Below are positions 48,730 to 60,305 of a stretch of DNA of 64,000 nucleotides, piece after piece; within the stretch, counting starts at the first letter, position 1; every line of letters begins with the position of its first letter. The translations under genes and the position numbers were made by a program. Source of the DNA: Monomorium pharaonis (lineage: Eukaryota; Arthropoda; Insecta; Hymenoptera; Formicidae); the NCBI RefSeq assembly GCF_013373865.1, contig NC_050468.1, positions 2,725,914 through 2,789,913 on the forward strand, written 5' to 3'. The notes beneath the pieces were generated by a model. It searched no databases, had not been told where the DNA came from, and saw nothing but the letters and a program-made list of their open reading frames with translations.

Positions 48730-49490
48730 ATGCTTGCACTGTTTTTCATCCTGCGAGAGGTTGCAATCATATGCTGTAGACTGTCAGAAAACGAACGACT
48801 GCGTTATCACATTGCCTGCCGAAAACGACAAGTGGTTGAATTTCCGGAATATAAACCTCAAGGAACGAGTGCCCTTTATCGTCTACGTGGACCTCGAGTG
48901 TGTGCTGCGGAAGACGCAACATGATACAGAGCAAGCGTCACACATATCAACAACATAAGGTATTCAGCATCAGATATTACGTGCGATGCTCATACGATAA
49001 CACGTTATCCGCATACCGATTTCGTCGCGATAAAAACTGCGTCGCGTGGTTCACCAAACAACTTGAAAAATCAGCGCATAATGTTAAGACTCGTTTATCA
49101 ACTAATGTCCCGATGGAAACGTTATCAAAAGAAAAATTGGAGGCATACCAGAACGCGACGCGGTGTCATATCTGTGATAAGCCATTTGCGTCGGATGATA
49201 CGCGGGTGCGCGATTATTGCCATTTGACTGGTCGTTACCGCGGTTCTGCACATTCTCTCTGTAATCTAAATTATCGAACTATATCATACATGCCGGTTAT
49301 TTTTCATAATTTATCTGGATACTATTCGTATTTCATTATTAAGGAAATAGCCAGCGTTCAAAGGGAAGACCGACGTACTCCCCATCAGAAAAGAAATGTA
49401 TATTTCTTTTACAAAACATGTTGTAGACACAGCCAATAAATTAGATCCACACAATTACATAAAACTACAGTTTATAGATTCATATAAATT

Positions 49491-50712
49491 TGTAACCGTG
49501 AATCTTTAATTATGATGTGTTACGGATAGCCGCGGGTAATTCAGGGTTCGGGCGGCGGGCTGGTTGCATGAATAACGGAGGCAAGCGGTATATATTTATA
49601 ACTATGATTTATTGTATTCTAGGCCTAACTAATATTTACAGAGTCCCTATTCTAATATGTACAACTTACAACTAAGATCTCGCTATGCGAGTCGCGGGCA
49701 ATTGGTTATGGCGACGTGTGTCGCGGAGCGCATGTGCGCGTTGAATATTCGGTGCCGGATTGGCTGCGGCGGGCGTACGGCCCGTGTATCGGTCGGTGCG
49801 TCGATCGGCGGTAGCGGCCGGTCTTACAGACTACGATGCTCGTGGCGGTGTAATGTGTGGCGGCGTTCGTGTCGGTCGCGGCGGCAGCCGGATTGGCTGC
49901 GGCGTTACGGTCGCGGCTGCGCGGTACGGTGCGGCGTTCGCATTCGCCGAGTCGGTCGGTGCGGCGTTATGACTGGTCGCGGCGGTGCGCGACTGCGCGG
50001 TGTGGCGCGGAGCTCGGCTCGACAGCCACGGTGATCAGCTGTTCGACGATCAGCTGTTATTATCGTCGAGGATCATCCCGCGTGGATGGTCCTCCGCGTC
50101 GGCGGTTTCCCCTCAGTACGGGGTCCCCGTGTGCGGTCGGGATCGGTAGCTCAATCAAGGCTGCCAGTTTTGATGCTCTGCCACCTAGTCGGTGTGACGC
50201 AAAGCTGTAGTGGTGGCAACACACACGGAAGAAGCCGTGTACATGTGAGCGCCGAGCAGCACACGTACACAGTTTCTTCCGTGTGTGTTGCCACCACTAC
50301 AGCTTTGCGTCACACCGACTAGGTGGCAGAGCATCAAAACTGGCAGCCTTGAGCTCAATACGCGTACCGGGATCCGGGTGTCGAGCGGGGCGGTGTTTTG
50401 CCACTCACTGCGTGGCGCGAGGAAGCGCTCAGTGCGCGCTAGTAAGGAAGCCGGTTTTAGGTTAAGTTCGGCACTCAGTGCGTGCTCTGGATACTCAGCT
50501 CAATTCGCTGAGAGGATCGGTCGGCTCAGTTCGCTAGACCGGGGAGATCTGATTCCTTATCATCAGCGGAGGGCTTTTATAGCCCCCGTTTGGTGACAAG
50601 AGGAGCGGAGATGTGCGGGGAGACCGAGATAAGCGGAGGGGACTACACGAGGTAGGAGGGTAACGGCCTCGTATCTATATGCCTTAACGTGGCGGAGGAA
50701 CGGCTCGTTACA
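49491..50712 (+). mobile_element. Solo LTR, TSD AATT (1222 bp)
   Basis: Starts TGTAACCGTG and ends GGCTCGTTACA; AATT flanks both sides (49487-49490 and 50713-50716). GC-rich with a TTTTATAGCC box near 50575. A 3' fragment of the same family is at 53464-53702. It interrupts the polymerase gene. Confidence 0.85.
50156..50351. repeat. hAT-like palindromic MITE, 8-bp TSD
   Basis: Ends CAAGGCTGCCAGTTTTGATG and its complement, with about 78 bases of almost perfect pairing and a loop of about 40 bases. AGCTCAAT is duplicated at 50148-50155 and 50352-50359. Nested in the solo LTR. Confidence 0.9.
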
Positions 50713-51631
50713 AATTTTTAAATACTAGTCTCCAAAAATTGGCATCATTTCTAGGCAAAGAAAAATTAAAAATTGTACGTTCCCAATTTTTACACTTATC
50801 TGACGAGGATTTCGATTTATTGACACAAAAAGGTGTATTTCCGTACGAGTACGTTGACTGCGTGGACAAACTTCAGGGCACGTGTTTACCGCGCGAATCA
50901 TTTTTCAGTTCCCTGACCTCTGACACAGTATCCGAGAGCGATTACGCGCACGCCGAGAATATCTGGAAGCGATTCTCCGTTCGAACATTAGGTGAATACA
51001 GTGATCTATGTTTGAAAACAGATGTGTTATTGTTAGCTGACATTTTTAAAAATTTCCGTGATAAATGCTTAGAAAGTTATGGTCTCGATTCTGCACATTA
51101 TTACACTCTCCCCGGATACACGTGGGACGCTATGTTAAAATATACAAAAATTACTTTCGAACTGCTTACAAACATCGACATGGTAATGTTCATTGAGCGC
51201 GATATACGCGGCAGTCTCAGTCAATATTCAAGCAGATATGCACAGGCTAACAACAAGTACATGCAGACGTACGACCCATCGAAACCATCCTCATATCTTA
51301 TGTATTTTGACGTTATTAATTTGTACGGTTGGGCGATGTATCAACCGTTGTTGTATTCAATGAGAATTTCAATGGGTCGAAGATGTCTCGAGTTTTGACG
51401 TAAATGCGATCGCTCCTGATTCACCAGTGGGATAAATTCTCGAAGTTGATCTCGAGTATCCCCGAGACTTTCACGACGAACACACTGACCTACCTTTCTG
51501 CCCGACCCGCGATAAACTACCAAGCAAAGAATACAAACTTCTTGCCACGCTGTATGATGAGAAACGTTATGTCATCCACTACCGCAACCTGCAGTAGTGC
51601 ATGCGTCACGGTCTTTGTATCACGAAGATAC

Positions 51632-52291
51632 GGGAGGGTCCCAGATGCGCACAGTAATAAACGGACACAGCAGGCTGAGTAAAACGGACACAGTAACAAA
51701 CGGACACAGACCAAATGCGTACCGACCAAACGGACACAGTAACAAATGCGCACGGACCAAATGCACACGGACCAAATGCGCACGGACCAAATGCACACGA
51801 ACCAAATGCGCACGGACCAAATGCGCACGGATCAAATGCGCACATGGGTTGCAACTTCTCAGGGTACCCCTACCGACAGGGTGGGTGCGGGAGAAGGAGG
51901 GGGGGGGCGCGAAGCCTCCCCCTTGCATGCCCGTGTGTTTGTGTGTGTTTGTGTGTGTGTGCGTGTGTGCGTGCGTGCGTGCGTGCGTGCCTGCGTGCGT
52001 GCGTGCGTGCGTGCGTGCGCGCGCAAAGCATTCTCTGCATCACATGGGTTTGCGACTGTGTCCGTTTCGCACTGTGCGCACTTGGTCTGTGCGCATTTGG
52101 TCCGTGTGCATTTAGTCCGTGCGCATTTGGTCCGTGTGCATTTAGTCCGTGCGCATTTGTTACTGTGTCCGTTTAGTCTGTGCGCATTTGGTCTGTGTCC
52201 ATTTCGCACTGTGTCCGTTTGTTACTGTGTCCGTTTGGTCTGTGTCCGTTTCACTCGGCCTGTGTCCGTTTATTACTTTGCGCATCTGAGT
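51632..52291. mobile_element. MULE-like foldback made of minisatellite arms, 9-bp TSD
   Basis: CGAAGATAC is duplicated at 51623-51631 and 52292-52300. The arms are inverted: CAGATGCGCACAGTAATAAA at the left, its near-complement at the right, each followed by degenerate 15-bp units (CGGACCAAATGCGCA). The centre holds a (TG/TGCG)n tract (51935-52020). No transposase. It interrupts the polymerase frame, and long frames across it are artefacts. Confidence 0.82.
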
Positions 52292-52921
52292 CGAAGATAC
52301 ACTCACTCAAAGATACACCGTATATTAAAATTCGTACAATCTCCATGGCTCTGTAAATGCATAGAATTAAATACACGATTCCGGACCCTCGCCAAAAATG
52401 ATTTCGAAAAAAACTCGTATAAATTAATGAATAATGCGGCGTTTAGTAAAACCATGAAGAATGTGCGCAATCATGTTAACGTTAAGTTGTTGACGAAATG
52501 GGCGGGGCGATATGCCGCGGGAACAATGATCGCAAAACCGAATTTTCACAGTCGAAGTATTTTTACGGAAAATTTAATCGCCGTTGAACTTAGAAAACTT
52601 GAGGTAAAATTATATAAGCCGATTTACGTAGGCATGTGTATCCTAGATATTTCTGAGACGTGTCTATATGAATTTCATCACGAGTACATGCTACCTCTGT
52701 ATCGCGACAAATGTAGAGTCATGTATACCGACCCTGACAGTCTCGTATATCACGTCGAGTGCGAGGATATTTACGAGATAATGAAACGCGATATCGCTAG
52801 GTTCGACACGAGCGATTATCCGGTCGACACCGCGTACGGTATACCTCTCGAGAATAAAAAAGTTCCGGGCCTGATGAAAGATGAGAACAATGGTGTGATA
52901 ATGACCAAGTTTGTTGGAATT

Positions 52922-53463
52922 ACAAGGGAACCTCGCGAACCCGTAAATTCTGATTTTAATGAAACTTGGCATAAATGTAGAGGAGGTAAGTATATGAATT
53001 TAGAAATTTTTAGTTGGTGCCCAAAAACGGTTTGAAGGAGTAAAACCACCCTTCAAAGTTGAGACATTTTTGCGGTTTTTCGATATATCTCGTAAACTAA
53101 ACAAAATATTAAAAAATATTTCATACAAAAGTTTTACAGCATAAATACCTCCATTTAACTACGCTATTTATTATTCGAAAAAAATTTTTTTTTAAATAAA
53201 TAGCATAATTAAATAAAGGTATTTATACTGTAAAACTTTCGTATGAAACATTTTTTATATTTTGTTTTTACCGTTTTTTTTTTTATTATTTACGAGATAT
53301 ATCGAAAAACCGCAAAAATCGTCTCAACTTTGAAGAGTGGTTTCACCTCTTCAAACCGTTTTTGGGCATCAACTAAAAATTTCTAAATTCATGTATTCAC
53401 CCCTTCTACATTTATGCCAAGTTTCATTAAAATCTGAATTTTCGAGTTCGCGAGTTCCCTTGT
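52922..53463. repeat. Foldback palindrome at the polymerase/LTR junction
   Basis: ACAAGGGAACCTCGCGAAC at the left is mirrored at the right, and arms of about 210 bases pair (CAAAAACGGTTTGAAG, CGATATATCTCGTAAA and complements). The left side is polymerase sequence and the right side is an LTR fragment, so no matching target duplication is seen. Confidence 0.7.
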
Positions 53464-53702
53464 CAGTGGATGCACTAGGAGTCTCAGTTCAGTACGCTGA
53501 GATGGATCGGTCGGCTCAGTGCGCTAGACCGGGGAGATCTGTTCTCTTATCACCAGCGGAGGGCTTTTATAGCCCCCGTTTGGTGACAAGAAAAGCGGAG
53601 ATGTGCGGGGAAAAAGATAAGCGGAGGGGACTGCGCGAGGTAAGAGGGTAACGGCCTCGTATCTTTATGCCTTAACGACGGCGGAGGAACGGCTCGTTAC
53701 AA
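53464..53702 (+). repeat. 3' fragment of LTR family 49491-50712
   Basis: Matches 50495-50712 (GGATCGGTCGGCTCAGT, AGGGCTTTTATAGCCCCCGT, CGGAGGAACGGCTCGTTACA). Its 5' part is replaced by the foldback. Confidence 0.85.
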
Positions 53703-53929
53703 AGTTACTACAGAAATTGAATAGTAACTATAAAAAATTGAATAGTTCTTAATAGTTCTCAATAGTTCCTTTCCATACGGGATGTGGAAAACATATTAAG
53801 AATTGTGCATAACAAAATGTATTTAAAATATATAACTGGTGGTCGCAACACCAAAATAATTGCGAAATTTTTTCAAAATAAAGAAAAATAAAACGCAATA
53901 AAATGTTTATTTCTACCCTTTCCCTGTAG
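53703..53929. other. No gene; AT-rich
   Basis: Short AATAGTTCTTAATAGTTCTC-type repeats and AATAAA signals. Perhaps the remains of the region 3' of the polymerase. Confidence 0.4.
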
Positions 53930-54081
53930 ATGTTTGATGTAGTTTAATAGTAGTTCGATAGCTATACAAAGCAGTTCGATAGCTGTATGATGCAGTTTGA
54001 TAACGGTTTGATAGCTGTACGATGTGGTTTGATAGCTGTATGATACAGTTTGATAACGCTTCAATATTGGTTTGATAGTTG
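53930..54081. repeat. GTTTGATAGCTGTA tandem units
   Basis: About seven degenerate units around GTTTGATAGCTGTATGATGC. The array resumes at 55971 after the LTR and runs into the right TIR. Confidence 0.75.
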
Positions 54082-55966
54082 TGTTACGTCCAGCCTTATG
54101 GGATTTTACTCTTTATTCGGTAGGATATTTCAGGGAGAACAGGTAAGGCAGGGAAGAACGTAACAAAACGTGTAGAATTCCCGTAGGCACACAGTTTAAG
54201 AGAGGGTAGGTGCCTCGGGTCGAACGCACTTTTTATGACTTAAAAATATAGGTCAACGTGCCGATAGGCCCGCTATAACCCGTTTCGAGTCCGTCCAAGT
54301 TTCGAGTCAACGAATTGAATCGCTTTAACTCGGGATCGGACCAAGTGCAGTCTTTGTTTCTTTCGGGATAGGCGAGGTCGTTATTAATTAAAATAAATGA
54401 TAAAGTTTCACATAAAATTAACAAAAGTATTTATTCTAATATAATAATAACAAATAAAAATGAAAATAAAAAGAAATACAAATAAGCGCTGAAGTCGTGG
54501 TTTGACAATTTGTAATAACGGTATAATCGAATTTAAAATGCATAGTGAGTATGTATATAGTTGTACAGATATTAAATAAGTATGTGGTGGGCGGAGAAAG
54601 GGAAACAAGAGATTTCTTTTTTTATTCTATAGTATTAACGGTAAACGCGGAGCAAAGAAATAGACGAAGAGTTTATTAAATGGTTACATGGAGAAAACAG
54701 AGATGCTTGAAATTGTAAGAGGATAAAGAATAACGTAGGAAAGAGTGGAGATGGAACATCTTCGAGTTTTGGGGAACTGATCGAGGAATAAGTAAGAGAA
54801 GCAGGAGGAGCGGGGACGTTTCGAGGATCACACGGGGGTTCCTCGAGATTGTGGCATGGTGTCGGGATATCTGAGGATCACACGAGGGTTCCTCAAGATT
54901 GTGAGGTGATGTCGGGAACTTGAGATTCGCACACGGGAGCCTCAGGTTGGTGTAAGTGTGTGTAAACTTGAGATTCGCACACGGGAACCTCAGGTTCGTG
55001 TGAGTGTGAGGGAATTATTTATAAATAATAGGAGGGTGTCTTAAAGAATTAAAACGGAAGGGAGCAGATGAGTAACGTAAAAACAAAAGAAATTATGATT
55101 GTGGGACTTACTCATTGTTGGTTCTTGAGCAAATCTGTCGGAATCAAAGGGATTTCTTGACCGGATGGAACAGCACTAAAGTTTACTTGCGCACTGATTC
55201 TACATGATTACTAACTAATTAACTAACTCTAAAAACGTAACTCTAAAACTTTAAACGTAACTGAACTCACAACTAACTACTCTCAACTGACTATTACTCT
55301 CTGCTTTTCTTCAAGATTTGGTATTATATATATAGAGTCTTACAAAGGGAGGATCCAAATGTGGGTGGTTCAAATATTCTAACTGGTAGGACTCTTTTTC
55401 AGGATTGTGTGGTGGGTGAATTCTAAGTTTTCTTATTGGAGAAATAGTTTTTCCTCTTTGCCCAATCATACGTTGAGTAATCTGTCGAAAGTTTCTCTGT
55501 TTCCTCCCACATTTTTTCAATTTTATCGAAAGGATCCGACCTATCGCGTAGGTTATCTTCCCTTTGGGTTTAAGAGATAAATATTTTTTTTTATCGTGCT
55601 AGACGTGCTACGATATGGGTTGCAGATGGAGGAAACGGTTATTTATTTTTTGCTTATGTTTAGATACTTTATTGCTCATTTTTTTGTGAGGAAACGGGAA
55701 ACTTTACTTAGATCCCATGTTTGTTTTTGAATTTCTATTTGTTGACTCAATATTAAAATTCAGAATTTATTATTTGTTGACTCAATATTTAAAAAAAGTC
55801 GGAATTATCTACTCGGTCGTTTCGTTCATCTATGTTTGTCATTACGTTTCTAACAGACTAATCCTAGACGCATAAAAAATTATCGGAGACCGTTGAAACG
55901 GAATTTCTTTTGTAAATTATTTGTTTTTCTGACGAAGGGAAATCGTGGAGTCTGCCGGACGTAACA
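54082..55966 (+). mobile_element. Solo LTR, TSD GTTG (1885 bp)
   Basis: Starts TGTTACGTCCAGCC and ends GCCGGACGTAACA; GTTG flanks both ends (54078-54081 and 55967-55970). Tandem units with GATTCGCACACGGGAACCTC occur at 54820-55010, and TATATATATAGAGTC near 55325. No internal coding domain. Confidence 0.85.
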
Positions 55967-56000
55967 GTTGTGTGATGTGGTTCGATAGCGGTTCAATAGA

Positions 56001-56542
56001 TATACAACGCGTTACAAAATGAATAAATAAAAAAAAAATTTATAAATAATTTTTTCGGGAATATTTTTTCTCTTCTCTATTCCTTTGCGGTATAATGGCG
56101 TGTGCAGAACTGAGTAGGAGGTACATAGATAAGATGGGAACGCATGTATGTGAAAGCGTATGAAAGAACGCAACAAATGAAAAAGAAAGAGCGAGAGAAT
56201 GATAAGACTACATGGTTGGAGATATTGTGTATGAGCGAGAGAGAGAGAGACAGAAATTTGCAACAGAGGGAGAGCGTGAGCACCGCGGTTGTAGGCGGCG
56301 GGTGGCGGCAATCGCGGACCCCGATTTCCCCTCTCCGTTCCCAGGTCGCGGACCCAAAAATCTGCGTCAGCAATTCCCGCACAGCGATCTCCCCCTCCCC
56401 CCGAAAAGCTGCGTCAGAAAATTCCGCACCGCGAGACACCCCCCCCCCGCGTGACGTCATACCCCCGCGCCAATGGGTATCCACCGCACACCCGCACTCC
56501 TCTCGGATCCCTTGGGTTAGAATCTGCTTAGTATTAACTACT
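56001..56542. repeat. Right TIR of the Polinton-like element
   Basis: Inverted copy of 43365-43887 (inner end CAACGCGTTACAAAATGAAT, outer end TAGTATTAACTACT). Contains a GA run near 56230. Open frames seen in both TIRs are mirror images and are not called genes. Confidence 0.9.
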
Positions 56543-56548
56543 GTTTTA

Positions 56549-57950
56549 GTTATAAACTCACAACAAATATATGCAAATTACTAACATTTTTTCTATATGT
56601 TTTTGTAGTGTAAATCTTTATATGACGTAAATATTGAAGTTAATTCTACCAAACAAAATTACTTTTTTAAAAAGGGTAAAAAAAGCGCGCCAAGTGTGTG
56701 GTTTTTCTTTAAGGAAAAAATCACAAAATCCAAGAATACTTTTGATAAATTCAACTTAAATGATATTTTTTTATAACGAAAAAAATCACAAATCCAAGAT
56801 AAAACTTTTGATTAAATTCAATTTACATTCCGAAAATGATATAACTTTGATTATTAAAGTAACAATTATTTTAAATAAAAAATTATTTGTATTCACACAC
56901 ACAAATTAATTTTTCTACAAAAATAATGATATGTAAGTGTTTTGCGCCAATTAAGAGTGAACACTACAAAAAGAGTGTTAAGTTTTTTCTCTACAAAAAT
57001 AATGATATGAAGAAATATGCGCCAATCTATAAAAATGGATATTTATTCTTTGGCTGGCATTCATAGTTTAATTTTTCATTAAGCTTGTATCAGATTAGAG
57101 ATATTGATATTGGGATTGAATTGAAATGTAATTAATTAGGAACAAAACCAATATTCTTTAACTTTGCTTTGAATGGTCAAATTCCAATAAATATTTTACT
57201 ATAGAAACTTTGTGCCGTTAATAATTGTGAAAATGATTTTGGGCCGCTATAAACAGTTATAGGTTATATGTTTTGGTCAATACTAAGTCTCTGCAAAGTT
57301 TCAGGCGAATCGGTTTCTGACTGTTGGGTAGTGTTACTTGTTAGTCCGATCCCAAGTTGTAGCAATTAAAATTGCTGATTTAAATTGGGACTTACAAATG
57401 ACTTAGGTAGACGTTATAGAAACCTATTAGCACGGTGATCCATATTATCTGATCATAAAAAGTACGTTCGGCTTGTGGTACGCATCCTTCCCAACGTACT
57501 TGCAAGAGCTAAGTTCGTTAATTGCGCCCCTTATCCTTTACTTATTTAGTATTTCCGTTAAATGAAATAAAACTGATTTTCGTAAGACATTTATGTAACA
57601 ATGTTGCAACAAGATGGCAGCCTTGCAGTAATACTATAATGTAGCTGTAAGTTTTGTGCTGCATAAAGCGATAATATTTTTAATATACTAATTATTAATT
57701 ATATTAATTATAAATGTACTTATTTGTACCTTTATTTCAAGTACGTTTATTGTAACATATTCGGTATATATATGTAAATATATAGGAAGGAAAGTTATAT
57801 AGGAAATAAATGATTAAATTTTATATCTTTTTATAATTTTAATTATTATCGTGCTGTAGTGGCATTACAATAAATTGGTTTCTTGTCTGATTAATTATCC
57901 ACATCTTACACATTATTTGTGTAATACACCAATAAAATTAGTTATTATTT
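56549..57950. other. No gene; AT-rich with short direct repeats
   Basis: CTACAAAAATAATGATATG occurs twice (56926 and 56990) and a TCACAAAATCCAAGA-type block twice (56723 and 56785). A mixed-composition patch at 57240-57560 is unassigned. Confidence 0.45.
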
Positions 57951-57953
57951 TCT

Positions 57954-58740
57954 ATGATGGAAAAAATGGACAATATTGCTGAGTATTGGACAATATGGTT
58001 TTTCATAATGTATGAGCTCCGACCCGCGTTTGGTCGCTTCCCGTCTTTCGATGTCTCGATAGACAGTATAGTTTACTGGAAGGGTGGTATAGGAATTTCA
58101 AAATTAATAATCACGCTGTTTTTAGGACAAACCCAAGGAGGAAAATTCGAGTCTGCAAGAGCAGGACCGGAAAAAACCCCCTTCGAAGATTTATTGATGA
58201 ATTACTTGAACTAGAGAAATGACAAAATTTAACGTATACAATGAATGTGAGGTGTGAGCGTCGTTTCTGAGTTTGAATAGCGAATTAAAATCGCCACGTG
58301 GGCGATTCAAAATGGAGGCTGAGCTCCCGCGGACCGGCTGCAGACACGGTCGCGAGGTACTCGAGGGCAGCTCGAGTCTCGGTCGACCTGCGTTAATAAG
58401 GTCACGATTTGGTGCGAGCACTTATAGTGCAAATCGTGGCGACTCGATTTCGCTGTTGAATTTCGTAGCACTTCACTGGTTTTCACTGGTCTTTACTGAT
58501 CGGTTTTCCGGAAGCAAGTAAGTTCGGATCGGTCGGCACTTGCCGGGTTCTCCTCGCGTCTCCCCTCCCGGCTTTGTGTTACCGCTCGGTAAAAATCGAG
58601 AAATTACGCAAAGCCGGTCTTGTCCACGAATTCCGCCTTCCGGCGTGTCGCGCAATAAAAATTGGACAAGTTTTTCAAACGCCGCCAATTGTATTTGTCT
58701 GTGTTTCAACGGAACACATAAATACTGTTAATAACATTGA
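57954..58740 (+). other. LTR-like or leader sequence, unassigned
   Basis: An 86-codon frame (57954-58214) matches nothing I know. From 58247 the DNA becomes GC-richer with an ACTTATAGTG box, CAATAAAAATTGG and start/stop-rich frames, as in an LTR, but ends and a target duplication could not be fixed. Confidence 0.3.
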
Positions 58741-58941
58741 ATTTATGCCCTATATAATATAAACATCATTTTTTCGACTCTTAACTATATTTAAAACTTT
58801 TACAATTATTTTATTGTTTAACATAAAGATATTATTAATTGTATCATTACAGTTAAGATAATATTTATCAGTTTGCAATATTTCATATTGTATTGTGTTT
58901 TTGACGGAAAAGTTAGGTAAAGGAGGTCCAGAATAATGTTC

Positions 58942-59797
58942 TTATTTAAACTTACAGGAAGGCACGAACAGTTGCTCTTGAAATATTGACTGCCGTTCAT
59001 TATATCGTCGTGCTATTTGTTGTAAAATATTTTCAGGTTTTCTGATCAACTTTTTCAAACCTCCCCAAAAATTCTCAAAACGAAAAGCGCTAAAGTTATC
59101 CAGTGTTCCGTTCCTTCTTACTTCATTACCTAAATGAAGCAAATTATGCACATAGTGAGAAACAAAGGGCATTATTTACTATACAGGATTTTAAAATTGG
59201 ATTTATTAAGATTGAAATAGCAACGTGTAATACTAGAAAATGTTCATATATATCTTGTCTCAAAATTAGATTTTAATACAATAGGTCCTGAGTACAATAA
59301 AAATTGTCGAAATTTAGTAGCCTTCCAATATTTAATTCCTAATGGACTTCTAGTTTTTTGAAAATTCTTTTCTTATTGAATTTATTAGCGCAATTAAGCG
59401 CTCGGAAATTATATTCGTATTGGCATTACCAATTTTTACTGTCAGTGATCCCTTTAACCATTATAATAATAACTTTTTTACCGTACCTAAATAAATGAGG
59501 TGCATGTAATCCAATGCAACAGCTGACACCAAACCAATATTTGGAATTTCGAGCAGCAACGTCTTTCCTTTGTGGTATTTTTCGTCTGTTTATTGTACAA
59601 AATCTTTATCAGTTTTAAGATTATAAACAGTCTTAGTGGAAGGAAAACATGTAGTCTTGTGTATATTTTCTCCTACAGTAGTGCATTTTGAGCAGCTTGA
59701 GAATTCGTTATGTCCTTTTGTATACAAAATAAATGATTTTGCTAGAGCATCACAAATGATAACGGAAAGAATAACATCAATAATGCGACCAGCATAC
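58942..59797 (-). pseudogene. Third Tnp2/DUF4218-like transposase fragment
   Basis: On minus from 59797: DALAKSFILYTKGHNEFSSC (DAPAR-type region), GLVSAVALDYMHLIYLGTVK (D-MH block), then after several stops VHNLLHLGNEVRRNGTLDNF, FRFENFWGGLKKLIRK (DUF4218-like block) and EQLFVPSCKFK. The order matches the transposases at 19-25 kb. Multiple stops make it a pseudogene. Its 5' part is cut off by the LTR fragment at 59798. Confidence 0.7.
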
Positions 59798-60300
59798 TGT
59801 TACGTCCGGCGGGGTAAGGATCGCGAAATGGCGCGTTTTATTTCTTTTTTTAATAATTTGAACTCTTTTCTGCCGAGCGGAAACAGAGAGAGAGGAGTGC
59901 AGGTGGGTGAGAGGATTAAAGAGAGAAAGAAGAGTCGAGGAAAATTTTCTCTTTTATTTAATGTCGCTCAAGAGCGTAATTTTCGACGGGAGACGTATCC
60001 CCGGTCGTATAAGCTCGATGGCCACTATCGTCAACCTTTGGGACTCACAATCCCGAGTCTCGCCCGACGGGCCCGGGTCAGCACCGCTGGCGGTAGGCGC
60101 GGGTGCCTTAAACAGGTCGGGGGAAGGCAAGGGCTGAGGCGGCGGTGTTGCGAGAGCGGAAGGAAACGGCCGCTGGAAAACAGGAGTCGAACTCCCCGTG
60201 TTCAATGAGTTCGGCGTAAAGCCTCCTCAACTGCACTTTTCTGCCTCCCCGGCGTGACCGTCCCATCCTGCTACGGAAAATGCCATTTCTTAAGTTCTCA
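59798..60300 (+). repeat. LTR fragment starting TGTTACGTCCGGCGGGG
   Basis: The start resembles the 54082 LTR (TGTTACGTCC). GC-rich interior. I see no matching GGACGTAACA end, so the 3' part is missing or diverged. Open frames here are not supported. Confidence 0.55.
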
Positions 60301-60305
60301 ATATA

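Larger units (their letters stand above)
47840..52985 (+). pseudogene. Family B DNA polymerase (Polinton/adintovirus-like), broken
   Basis: Pieces in order: N-terminal region (47840-48394), zinc-finger-like and exonuclease region (48485-49439), central region (50713-51600) and polymerase C-terminal half (52300-52985). Visible landmarks: VYVDLECVL (Exo I type), HNLSGYYSYF (Exo II region, where the family usually has Asp at the second Tyr), SYLMYFDVINLYGW (polymerase A), KLMNNAAFSKTMKNVR (motif B region) and YTDPDSLVYH (motif C, Pro in place of the usual Thr). Such enzymes copy linear element DNA from a protein primer (known). Damage seen: frameshifts near 48394-48485, 48958 and 51400; LTR, MULE-like and foldback insertions; a missing C-terminus. 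It is not functional as it stands. Confidence 0.85.
43365..56542 (+). mobile_element. Polinton-like element with long TIRs and 6-bp TSD
   Basis: The outer ends AGTAGTTAATACTA are inverted repeats. TIRs extend over 43365-43887 and 56001-56542. GTTTTA is repeated exactly at 43359-43364 and 56543-56548. Long TIRs, an AG start and a 6-bp duplication are the known signature of Polinton/Maverick elements. The cargo is a family B DNA polymerase (broken), a 205-aa minus-strand gene, a 211-codon gene and a 75-codon ORF. I see no integrase, FtsK-type ATPase, cysteine protease or capsid genes. The total of 13178 bases includes about 6 kb of later insertions, so the element itself is near 7 kb. It could be a short non-autonomous derivative or a distinct lineage. 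Confidence 0.82.

Noticed and set aside
51597..52209. Several long overlapping frames on both strands
   Set aside because: They run through minisatellite arms and a TG/TGCG tract of the foldback element; only the polymerase pieces outside it are real.
53337..53651. Plus-strand frame resembling the antisense of polymerase flank
   Set aside because: It is generated by the right arm of the foldback and the LTR fragment.
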